Below are positions 1 to 5,064 of a DNA stretch of 8,232 bases, in pieces. The notes beneath the pieces are model-generated. The model saw only the letters and a program-made list of their open reading frames with translations. It was not told the DNA's origin and did not search any database. Origin of the DNA: Spartobacteria bacterium. Its GTDB lineage: Bacteria; Verrucomicrobiota; Verrucomicrobiia; Chthoniobacterales; Chthoniobacteraceae. The stretch spans positions 1 to 8,232 of the forward strand of contig JANXWU010000423.1 in the NCBI GenBank assembly GCA_025350985.1, written 5' to 3'. Every line of letters starts with the position of its first letter. Position 1 is the first letter of the stretch. Position numbers and translations under genes: made by a program.

Positions 1-1
1 T

Positions 2-628
2 GACCTGGCGCGTTTCCATGCCACGATCGATGAGGTCGCAGAATCGCCGTCGTTGCAAGCCGTGGCGGCTCTCGACGAAAAGGCCGAGGAAAAAACCAGG
101 GTCAATCCGCGTTCGCGTGCTCACAAGCCGCGGGACGAAGCTGAGAAACAAAACCGCGCGAACCGGTTGGCCGTGCTGAAAAAGGAAATCGAAGAATTAC
201 GCGGGCAACTTGCGGACACCGGTTTTGGGACAAAGACGAAAGCTGGCCTAACGACCGAAGTCGGCGCGGTCGTCGCGCGCTCGGTGCTCGAATATTTCAA
301 GAGCGACCTTGGCCGAAAGGTGTTGAAGCGCCTGCACTCGCTCGGGATTTCGTCGAAAGGGGCGACCGCCGACGCCACGCCAAAATCGACCGCCGGCAAC
401 CCGTTCGCGGGAAAATCGGTCGTGCTCACGGGGACGCTCGCGACGATGACGCGCAGTCAGGCGACGGAGGAAATTCGCGCCCGCGGAGGCAGCGTGGTCG
501 GGTCGGTAAGCGGCCACACAGACTTCGTCATCGCGGGAGAAAGCGCGGGCTCGAAGCTGGATCAGGCGCGCCTGCTGGGCGTGGCGGTTTTGGAAGAGAA
601 GGAGTTTTTGGAACTGCTCAATCCGTGA
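2..628 (+). CDS. ligA: NAD-dependent DNA ligase LigA, C-terminal part (5' end outside window)
   Basis: The last 208 residues of NAD+-dependent DNA ligase, which seals nicks during replication and repair. The frame is already open at the window edge, so the adenylation, OB and zinc-finger domains lie upstream; an internal TTG at 53 is not a real start. Visible residues 86-101 (EVGAVVARSVLEYFKS) match the last helix-hairpin-helix motif of LigA. Residues 134-207 form a BRCT domain, with GKSVVLTGTL at 137-146, the RGG turn near 161-163, TDFVIAGESAGSKLDQA at 173-189 and a closing EEKEFLELL. Between the start of the HhH segment (DLARFHATIDEVAES, residues 1-15) and EVGAVVA there are about 83 residues. 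The family usually has about 30, so roughly 50 charged, partly helical residues (about 27-80) look inserted. It converges on the gene ending at 664 with only 35 bp between the stops. Confidence 0.95.
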   Translation, partial: DLARFHATIDEVAESPSLQAVAALDEKAEEKTRVNPRSRAHKPRDEAEKQNRANRLAVLKKEIEELRGQLADTGFGTKTKAGLTTEVGAVVARSVLEYFKSDLGRKVLKRLHSLGISSKGATADATPKSTAGNPFAGKSVVLTGTLATMTRSQATEEIRARGGSVVGSVSGHTDFVIAGESAGSKLDQARLLGVAVLEEKEFLELLNP

Positions 629-637
629 GTCCAATCC

Positions 638-661
638 GAACCGCGAGGGTGCGGCGCGTTC
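638..661. terminator. possible weak bidirectional hairpin between convergent genes
   Basis: The 35-bp gap between the ligA stop and the convergent HtrA-like gene stop contains GAA-(C)-CGCG at 638-645 and CGCGTTC at 655-661. These can pair as a 7-bp stem with one bulged C and a 9-nt loop. There is no T-tract on either strand, so a classical Rho-independent terminator is not shown. The position between two converging genes is the main argument for it. Confidence 0.25.
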
Positions 662-663
662 CG

Positions 664-1725
664 CTACTTCTCGGTCGTCAGCGACATCGCACGGGGTTTG
701 CGCGGGCTGAGCGCCTGCTCGGTGGCACGCGGGGCGTTGGGATGCGCGCTGGATTCTACTTTGAACGCGATGGATTTGCCGTCGCGCAACACGGTGATCG
801 GCACTTCATCCCCGGCGGTCAGGTAAAAGGAGGCGTTCAACACATCTTCGGTCGATTTGATTTGGGTCACGCCCACTTGAGTAAGGATGTCGCCTCTTCG
901 GACGCCGGCTTTTTGCGCAGGCGCGTCGCCCGCGAAATCAGCCACCTGCACTCCTTCCTTCTCCGCCGCGGCGACGACCACACCGAGCCAGCCCGGTCGC
1001 ACTTCGCCAAAACGCAGAAAATCCCTGCGCACTTTTTCCGCCGCTTCGATCGGCAGCGCAAAACCGCCGCTGCTGTTGTCTTCCAAACTGCTGATCAAGA
1101 CGCCGATGACTTCGCCGTGAAGGTTCAGCAGCGGCGCCCCGCCTTCGCCGCGCTGCACCGGGACGTTCGCTCGGATGTGCGCCGTGGAAAAAAAATGGCC
1201 GAGATATTTTACATCGAATCCGCCGACTAGGCCGAAGGCTGGCGTGAGTGGCAAATCCATCGGATAGCCGAGCACCATGACGGGCGAGGCCACGCCGAGC
1301 TCGGATGATTTGCCGAGCATGAGGAACGGCGTTTGCCGGTCGATTTTCAAAATCGCGATGCCGCTGCGCGAGTCGGAGAGCAGCCGTTCGGCGGGGATTT
1401 TTTGACCGTCGATCCACACCGTGATGTCGTGCGTGTCGCCGCCGATGGTGAACGAAGTGTAGAGCGTGCCGTTGGGATCGACGAAAAATCCGGTGCCGGC
1501 CAACGCGCCGTGTTCATCGACCGCTTCGATTTTCACCACGGCGGTGCGGCATTTTTCAAAGACGGCGCGCACTTCGCCCGCGATGGCCTCGCCCACATTT
1601 TCGACGGCTTTCGCGCCCGACGCGCCTGCGGCGAGCAGGACGAAAATCATCGAAACGCCGAGCCAGTTCCTGCCCGAACTGGCGATGGAAAAGGCGGCGG
1701 TTTTAGAAACTGGACGGCGGCTCAT
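664..1725 (-). CDS. secreted HtrA/S1C-like protein with PDZ domain, catalytic triad lost (pseudoprotease)
   Basis: 353 aa. A hydrophobic segment at 21-37 followed by AKA|VE near 40 looks like a signal peptide, so the protein probably acts in the periplasm, perhaps anchored. Residues about 55-235 follow the trypsin-like fold of DegP/HtrA proteases, and 244-325 form a PDZ domain (PGWLGV, then GVRRGDIL). The three motifs that carry the triad align without gaps, but each catalytic residue is replaced. TNNHVV is TSFTIG (Thr93 for His), DPRTDLAVLKI is DSRSGIAILKI (Gly122 for Asp), and GNSGGPLLN is GEGGAPLLN (Gly195 for Ser). The reading frame is intact and the fold-defining residues are kept, so decay into a pseudogene is unlikely. 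The ATG overlaps the end of the anti-sigma-like gene by 23 bp, implying co-translation. Inference: a substrate- or signal-binding envelope sensor in the sigma-factor circuit rather than a protease. Family membership is secure; the role is not. Confidence 0.88.
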   Translation of the reverse strand: MSRRPVSKTAAFSIASSGRNWLGVSMIFVLLAAGASGAKAVENVGEAIAGEVRAVFEKCRTAVVKIEAVDEHGALAGTGFFVDPNGTLYTSFTIGGDTHDITVWIDGQKIPAERLLSDSRSGIAILKIDRQTPFLMLGKSSELGVASPVMVLGYPMDLPLTPAFGLVGGFDVKYLGHFFSTAHIRANVPVQRGEGGAPLLNLHGEVIGVLISSLEDNSSGGFALPIEAAEKVRRDFLRFGEVRPGWLGVVVAAAEKEGVQVADFAGDAPAQKAGVRRGDILTQVGVTQIKSTEDVLNASFYLTAGDEVPITVLRDGKSIAFKVESSAHPNAPRATEQALSPRKPRAMSLTTEK

Positions 1726-2155
1726 AACTCACAGGCCGGGCGTCGATGACGTAGTGCGGCAGGGCGGAGGAGGACGCGAAGGCGGGAAATGTTTGCGGCA
1801 CGACGTTCACCGGAACAGATCGGAGACCGAGGGTCATCCCGCCCGTTTGCACGGTAGCCTGAGCATTCGTGTGCCTCGTGACAGCACGGGGCGAGACGAT
1901 ATTCATGGCCGTGACCGAAGCGACGACCAGCACCGCCGCCGTCGCCATCGCGTAGCCGACCGCCCCGCGCCGGTCGGTTTCAAAAAACGCCTGCACTCGC
2001 TCCCAGCCCAACTGCCACACCGAACCGCGCAGAAGCTCTCCGCGCTGCCGGTGCTGGAATTCCGCGAGAAAATTCTCGAAGTAGGCCGGCGGCGGCTGCT
2101 CGTGTTTCTTCAGGCGCAGCAGGATGTGGATGTCGTCGTTTTCCGGTGTGTTCAT
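1703..2155 (-). CDS. single-pass membrane protein, probable anti-sigma factor
   Basis: 150 aa. I chose the ATG at 2155, not an upstream start in the same frame, because it overlaps the sigma factor stop as ATGA, the usual sign of translational coupling; residues upstream of it are antisense-like sequence inside the sigma gene. The N-terminal 65 residues are soluble and charged, with ILLRLKKHEQPPPAYFENF at 11-29, a pattern I associate with small verrucomicrobial proteins encoded beside ECF sigma factors. One transmembrane helix lies at about 66-87 (GAVGYAMATAAVLVVASVTA), followed by about 63 residues with no recognised domain, presumably periplasmic. No zinc-binding HxxxCxxC (ZAS) motif is visible, so it is not a classical zinc anti-sigma domain. 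The place between an ECF sigma gene and a secreted HtrA-like gene supports a sigma-sequestering, signal-transducing role, by inference from RseA/MucA-type loci. The product name rests mainly on context. Confidence 0.7.
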   Translation of the reverse strand: MNTPENDDIHILLRLKKHEQPPPAYFENFLAEFQHRQRGELLRGSVWQLGWERVQAFFETDRRGAVGYAMATAAVLVVASVTAMNIVSPRAVTRHTNAQATVQTGGMTLGLRSVPVNVVPQTFPAFASSSALPHYVIDARPVSYEPPSSF

Positions 2156-2835
2156 TTTCGAAATTCGTCCAAGTAATTCTGCAACTCTTTGTGCGCGTAA
2201 AACAGCCGCGAGCGCACCGTGCCTTCCGACACTCCCATGATCTTCGCGATCTCGGCGTGCGGCATGTCCTGGATGTCGAACATGGTGACCACGGCTCGGT
2301 GAGGGGAAGACAACTTTTGCATCGCCTCGTTCAATCTTTGCTGCAACTCGCCGAGCGAAACCTGCCGCGACGGGTTCGTGCTGAGGCTCGCGGTTTTCTC
2401 GATAAACTCGGTGTCGTTCTGAATTCCAGAATCCACGTCGTCGAGGCTCATCTGAAAACGGCGGCCGCGTTTTTTCAGAAAGTTGATCGTCATGTTCACG
2501 GCGATCGTGTGCATCCAAGTGTAAAAACTCGACCGGCCGCGGAAGCTGGTAATGGAGCGGTACGCCTTCGCGAAAACGTCCTGCAACAGGTCGTTCGTGT
2601 CCTCGTGGTTGCTCGTCATGTTGTAAACGAGGCCGTAAAGGCGCGGGCTGAATTTCACCACGAGCCGGTCGAATGCCGCCGGGTCGCCAGCCTGCGTGCG
2701 CGCGACGAGTTCGGCGTCTTCGGCGTTGCTGGCGACCTTCGCCGGATCAATGGGACGGGCCTTTTCCATCGCGTGCGGCTGTGCAGATAGCACGTTGGCC
2801 AGCGGCTTGAAATAAGGATCGACGGTGGTTTCCAC
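2152..2835 (-). CDS. ECF-type RNA polymerase sigma factor (sigma-70 family)
   Basis: 227 aa. Region 2 spans about 41-122 (DAELVARTQAGDPAAFDRL, then DLLQDVFAKAYRS and TWMHTIAVNMTINFLKKR), with the core-binding and -10 recognition segments. Region 4 is at about 167-222, with a helix-turn-helix at 190-213 (MPHAEIAKIMGVSEGTVRS) that reads the -35 element. Regions 1 and 3 are absent, as in group 4 (ECF) sigma factors. The start is uncertain: a GTG at 2835 gives the longest product, while an ATG at 2769 (Met23) would still keep region 2 whole; neither has a clear Shine-Dalgarno. It is first in a three-gene unit with the anti-sigma-like and HtrA-like genes, coupled through ATGA at 2152-2155. ECF sigma factors in such units usually control their own operon and an envelope or extracytoplasmic response. 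The 5' region contains an inverted-repeat element ending only 17 bp before the GTG. Confidence 0.95.
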   Translation of the reverse strand: METTVDPYFKPLANVLSAQPHAMEKARPIDPAKVASNAEDAELVARTQAGDPAAFDRLVVKFSPRLYGLVYNMTSNHEDTNDLLQDVFAKAYRSITSFRGRSSFYTWMHTIAVNMTINFLKKRGRRFQMSLDDVDSGIQNDTEFIEKTASLSTNPSRQVSLGELQQRLNEAMQKLSSPHRAVVTMFDIQDMPHAEIAKIMGVSEGTVRSRLFYAHKELQNYLDEFRK

Positions 2836-2852
2836 GGGATTCGAAGATTCGA

Positions 2853-3039
2853 TTGTCCGCTAAAAACGCGAAACGACGCCAAAGAGAAACTGATTAGGTT
2901 TTAGCCTCATGAGAGTTGTCGGTGTAAAAAGCGCGTCAATCTACGTGGGCAGGCTGGCAGAATGCGCGCGAGACTTGAAAAAGCCTGCACCGGAAACCGC
3001 GTCGAGTTTTTGGCGTCATTTCGCGTCTTTGGCGGACAA
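2853..3039. repeat. 187-bp segment bounded by 30-bp inverted repeats (MITE-like or dispersed repeat pair)
   Basis: The 30 bases at 2853-2882 and at 3010-3039 are inverted copies of each other with 27 of 30 identical; the three differences are transitions. The outer ends read TTGTCCGC ... GCGGACAA. The interior is 127 bp with no coding potential I trust. No target-site duplication is visible at the flanks. The segment fills most of the 211-bp gap between the metallopeptidase stop (3047) and the sigma factor start (2835), so the promoter of the sigma operon must lie in or next to it. In RNA the arms could pair as a long stem with a large loop. The gcgtc/tcgcgt/ttggcgg wording resembles dispersed intergenic repeats of Verrucomicrobia, but that is from memory, not from a search. 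Confidence 0.65.
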
Positions 3040-3046
3040 AGTTTTT

Positions 3047-3727
3047 TCAGTCGTCGCGGCGACCGGAGACGAGGCTCAGCAACCAGAGCAGGTTGCCCAG
3101 CGCGGCGACGAACGCGGCGACGTACGTCAGCGCGGCGGCATTGAGCATCTTGTTCACGCCCGCGATTTCCTCGCCGGAACGGATGATGCCCATTTGCTGC
3201 AAAATGATTTTCGCCCGGCGCGAGGCGTCGTATTCGACCGGGAGCGTGATGAGTTGAAACGCGGCGAGCACGAGATAGACGAGCACGCCCAGTTTGAGCA
3301 GGCCGAAAATGCCGAACCAAAAACCGCCCATGATCACGAACGGCAGCATCTGCGACGCGATTTGGGTGATCGGGACGATGGCCATCCGCACCTGCAACGG
3401 CGCGTAGGCTTTCGCGTGCTGGATGGCGTGGCCGGTCTCGTGCGCCGCGATGCCGACGGCGGCGAGCGAGGGCGTGTCGTAAGTTTCGCTGGAAAGGCAA
3501 AGCCGCTTGCTTGTGGGGTCGTAATGATCGCCGAGCCAGCCGTCGATTCGCACGACTTCGACATCCTGGATTTGCGCCGCTTGCAAAATGTCCCGCGCGA
3601 CATCCGCGCCCGTCATGCCGGACGCCGAGCCGACCTGCGAGTATTTCGCGAACGCCGACTTCACGCGCATCTGCGCCCATAAGCCGAGCAGAAGTGGGAC
3701 ACCGATAAAGAGCAGCCAGTTAGTCAT
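3047..3727 (-). CDS. YugP-family membrane zinc metallopeptidase
   Basis: 226 aa, the normal length for the family (Pfam Zn_peptidase_2, B. subtilis YugP-like). Zinc motif HETGH is at 96-100 within GIAAHETGHAIQHAKAYAP. A probable third ligand is Glu165 in LPVEYDASRRA at 162-172, as in other gluzincin-like membrane peptidases. Hydrophobic stretches at about 3-20, 115-128, 130-160 and 200-220 indicate a multi-pass inner-membrane protein with the catalytic helix next to the membrane. DHYDPTSKRLCLSSETYD at 67-84 is a conserved family segment before the HExxH helix. The ATG at 3727 begins directly with the first membrane helix. Substrates are not known for most members. It lies 211 bp upstream of, and in the same direction as, the sigma factor gene, and the inverted-repeat element between them suggests separate transcription. 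Confidence 0.93.
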   Translation of the reverse strand: MTNWLLFIGVPLLLGLWAQMRVKSAFAKYSQVGSASGMTGADVARDILQAAQIQDVEVVRIDGWLGDHYDPTSKRLCLSSETYDTPSLAAVGIAAHETGHAIQHAKAYAPLQVRMAIVPITQIASQMLPFVIMGGFWFGIFGLLKLGVLVYLVLAAFQLITLPVEYDASRRAKIILQQMGIIRSGEEIAGVNKMLNAAALTYVAAFVAALGNLLWLLSLVSGRRDD

Positions 3728-3873
3728 GGTTGAGCGTGGAGTTGGACAGGCGGGCGGGCGTTTCGTTCAGGCGATTGCACTTGGTGAAAAAACGGCAAAC
3801 GGCGTTCCGGTGCAAGGGCGTTCCATTCAGAGAATGAGAACGAGGCAAAACCGGGCTTTCTTCCGCGTTCCGA

Positions 3874-4021
3874 ACCTTGCGCGCAAGGTTCAAACCCTTG
3901 CGTGCGAGAATAAGGAACCCCGTGCGCAAGGCTCGGAACCTTGCGCGCGAGGTGCAAAGCCTCGCGCGCAAGGCTAAAACCCTCAAACGCAAGGTTCAGA
4001 CCCTTGCCCGCAAGGCTCCGA
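3874..4021. repeat. tandem array of seven 21/22-bp units with a 14-bp palindromic core
   Basis: Seven head-to-tail units begin near 3874, 3895, 3917, 3938, 3959, 3980 and 4001. All are 21 bp except the second, which is 22 bp. The consensus is roughly (A/C)CCTTGCGCGCAAGGCTCAAA. The core CCTTGCGCGCAAGG is a perfect palindrome in the first unit and is degraded to different extents in the others (for example CTTGCCCGCAAGG in the last). A period of 21 bp is two helical turns, so palindrome centres would fall on one face of the DNA. There is no spacer diversity, so it is not a CRISPR. It lies 147 bp upstream of the YugP-like start and about 330 bp upstream of hicB. Confidence 0.85.
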
Positions 4022-4022
4022 C

Positions 4023-4174
4023 GGCCATTTTCACGGCAAAATGGGTGAAAACTGACGTGCAGAGAGTCATCTCCGACGTTCAGAACCTCATCGTTGGCCG
4101 GGGGAACTCGATTCTTGGCGTTCAGAGACCCACGCCCGAGGCCCCGGTGGCCGTGGTCAGGGCAAAACGGGTGA
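4023..4174. repeat. imperfect direct repeat pair, 126 bp apart
   Basis: The segment at 4023-4048 (ggcc-8 nt-ggcaaaatgggtgaa) recurs at 4149-4174 (ggcc-8 nt-ggcaaaacgggtgaa). The spacing of 126 bp equals six 21-bp units, matching the period of the array immediately to the left. The intervening sequence keeps a faint repetition (gacgttcagaacc and ggcgttcagagacc). It reads as a decayed higher-order extension of the same tandem array. Confidence 0.4.
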
Positions 4175-4350
4175 ATTTCCACCTTCCAAACCCCGTTGCC
4201 CCCGCTCCGCGCCTGCCCCAAACAGAGTTCGGGAACGAAACACTCGGGAAGCTGACGTTGCCGAGCTATTTTCCAAACAGCCGCGCGATTCGCCGTTAAG
4301 CAAAAAATACGCCTCGCGATTGCCCCGCAGTGCGGCGATTCTGTGGTCGA

Positions 4351-4542
4351 ATGACGACGAAGTTCACCTACTGGAAGGAGCCGAATGGCCGCTACGTCGG
4401 TTATCACAACGCCTACCCGGATCATTGGACCCAAGGAAACGACCTGAACGATCTCAAGGAGCAGCTTCGCGACCTCCACCAGACGTTCACCGCAGAGGAA
4501 ATTCCGGGCATCCGAAAAGAAGAAGAACTTGAAATCGCGTGA
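4351..4542 (+). CDS. hicB: short HicB-family antitoxin
   Basis: 63 aa. The ATG at 4351 starts at the conserved MTTKFTYWKEPNGRYVGY; a GTG at 4330 in the same frame would add only an unsupported tail. The sequence follows the short HicB-like type (F-x-YW-x5-G-x-YVGY ... YPDHWTQG ... LKEQLRDLHQTF ... IPGIRKEEELEIA), which neutralises the HicA mRNA interferase. There is no C-terminal ribbon-helix-helix or HTH extension, as is usual for this compact class. The stop overlaps the GTG of a HicA-like frame (GTGA at 4539-4542), the expected coupled order. Because the partner is truncated, the antitoxin is either an orphan, a remnant, or acts against a related HicA elsewhere. It is the only complete gene on the plus strand in the window. 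Confidence 0.8.
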   Translation: MTTKFTYWKEPNGRYVGYHNAYPDHWTQGNDLNDLKEQLRDLHQTFTAEEIPGIRKEEELEIA

Positions 4543-4613
4543 AGCGCCGTGACCTTGTGCAAGCTTTGGAGCGGGCTGGGTGCGAGCTTCTCCGCCACGA
4601 CTCTTCTGATTAA
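4539..4613 (+). pseudogene. hicA: HicA-like toxin, 5' remnant (24 codons)
   Basis: Starting at the GTG that overlaps the hicB stop, the frame reads VKRRDLVQALERAGCELLRH, then DSSD and TAA at 4611-4613. The first 20 residues match the HicA N-terminus (KRRDL, then GCELLR), but the family runs to about 60-80 residues. The double-stranded-RNA-binding-like core with the catalytic His (usually in a G-x-H-x-x-Y/W motif) is missing. The other two frames after codon 20 show no HicA continuation, so a simple frameshift does not explain it. The end coincides with the end of the oppositely directed antitoxin gene (stop at 4610), which points to a deletion or insertion junction. The protein should be non-toxic. 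Confidence 0.72.
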
Positions 4614-4810
4614 AATCCGAGCTCTTTCGCCGCGTCACGCAAACTGACGCCCGGTTTTCCCGCATTGCGTTTCTTTGCCCCAGCCAATTCGCGGCGATCT
4701 TCCAAGTCCTCCAAAGCAGCCTTCAATTCGCGCAACACGGCCTTGCCCCGGCGGATTTGTTTTTCCAAGTCCACAACCGCAGGTTTCGTTTTCGCAGGAG
4801 CGATACTCAT
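4610..4810 (-). CDS. antitoxin partner of RelE/ParE-type toxin
   Basis: 66 aa. No named DNA-binding domain is recognised. Residues about 13-48 (VDLEKQIRRGKAVLRELKAA, then LEDLEDRREL) should form a long amphipathic helix, and the C-terminus (KPGVSLRDAAKELGF) resembles the tail of small antitoxins encoded after RelE-like toxins. Its ATG overlaps the toxin stop by 4 bp (ATGA at 4807-4810), so it is translated with the toxin. Toxin-first order is less common than antitoxin-first but occurs in higBA and related systems. Its stop overlaps the truncated hicA end on the other strand. The name is inferred from pairing with the clear RelE-like gene. Confidence 0.7.
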   Translation of the reverse strand: MSIAPAKTKPAVVDLEKQIRRGKAVLRELKAALEDLEDRRELAGAKKRNAGKPGVSLRDAAKELGF

Positions 4811-5055
4811 CGGTAAATGTCCTTTCGATCGCCAATAGCGTACACCATCACGGTGCGGCTTTCGAGTTCAAAAATTACACGGTAATTGCCGACGCGTAAT
4901 CGGTATTCATTGCGCGAGCCTTTCAACTTTTTCACATCCCCGGTAAGACCCTCTTCCAGCAAAAATAGTTTGTGTCCGATCTCTCGGCGCAACGCCAAAG
5001 GCAAGTCATGCAGTTTCGCTTTAACTTCCTGCGTGAGAATAACGGTGTAGCGCAT
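4807..5055 (-). CDS. RelE/ParE-family toxin
   Basis: 82 aa, typical RelE/ParE superfamily length. The profile is MRYTVILTQEVKAKLHDLP at the N-terminus, then KKLKGSRNEYRLRVGNYRVI at 42-61 and VYAIGDRKDIYR at 71-82, which covers the conserved strand-rich core and the C-terminal GDRKDIYR. RelE members cleave mRNA on the ribosome and ParE members poison gyrase; the sequence alone does not settle which applies. The gene starts 9 bp after the universal stress protein stop and overlaps the antitoxin start, so it is probably transcribed from the upstream transporter/stress-protein unit. No separate promoter is evident in the 9-bp gap, though one could lie inside the upstream coding sequence. Confidence 0.88.
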   Translation of the reverse strand: MRYTVILTQEVKAKLHDLPLALRREIGHKLFLLEEGLTGDVKKLKGSRNEYRLRVGNYRVIFELESRTVMVYAIGDRKDIYR

Positions 5056-5064
5056 GACGCTCGA

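Larger units (their letters stand above)
3728..4350. other. repeat-rich intergenic region without a credible gene
   Basis: 623 bp between the divergent starts of the YugP-like gene and hicB. It must hold both promoters, but no convincing -35/-10 pair was seen. The contents are repeats: a 21-bp palindromic tandem array at 3874-4021, a weak 126-bp-spaced direct repeat (4023 and 4149), and a 15-base near repeat (gggcgtttcgttcag at 3756, gggcgttccattcag at 3816). Long open frames on both strands here translate the repeats into Arg/Lys/Leu heptads and show no domain. Confidence 0.7.

Noticed and set aside
625..1230. 201-codon plus-strand frame
   Set aside because: It is the antisense shadow of the HtrA-like gene, which has a signal peptide and PDZ domain in the opposite frame.
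664..1725. Sequencing error or frameshift as the cause of the missing triad
   Set aside because: The frame is open throughout and all three motifs align gaplessly with substitutions only.
2146..2790. 214-codon plus-strand frame
   Set aside because: Antisense shadow of the sigma factor gene; His/Arg-rich composition typical of GC-rich complements.
2904..2939. Possible promoter for the sigma operon (minus-strand TTGACG or TTTACA boxes)
   Set aside because: No acceptable -10 hexamer at 16-18 bp from either box, and an ECF-type autoregulated promoter would look different.
2909..3682. Two 257-codon frames, one on each strand, over the metallopeptidase
   Set aside because: Both are alternative frames of the YugP-like gene, whose HETGH motif and membrane helices identify the coding frame.
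3874..4021. CRISPR array
   Set aside because: Units are contiguous 21-mers with no variable spacers, and no cas gene is present.
4266..4287. Minus-strand ARLFGK-stop, like the ARLLGK C-terminus of the Usp gene (18 of 21 bases match 5066-5086)
   Set aside because: Only 21 bp, bounded by another stop a few codons upstream; similarity of this length is expected by chance about once in a window this size.
3877..4299. 140-codon plus-strand frame with Arg/Lys/Leu heptads (LARKAKTLKRKVQTLARKA)
   Set aside because: The heptads are the translation of the 21-bp DNA repeat (7 codons per unit); overlapping frames on the other strand show similar repeats, and there is no domain or start signal.
3724..4665. 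313-codon minus-strand frame across the intergenic repeats and hicB
   Set aside because: It runs antisense through hicB and the hicA remnant and consists partly of repeat translation; no family resemblance.
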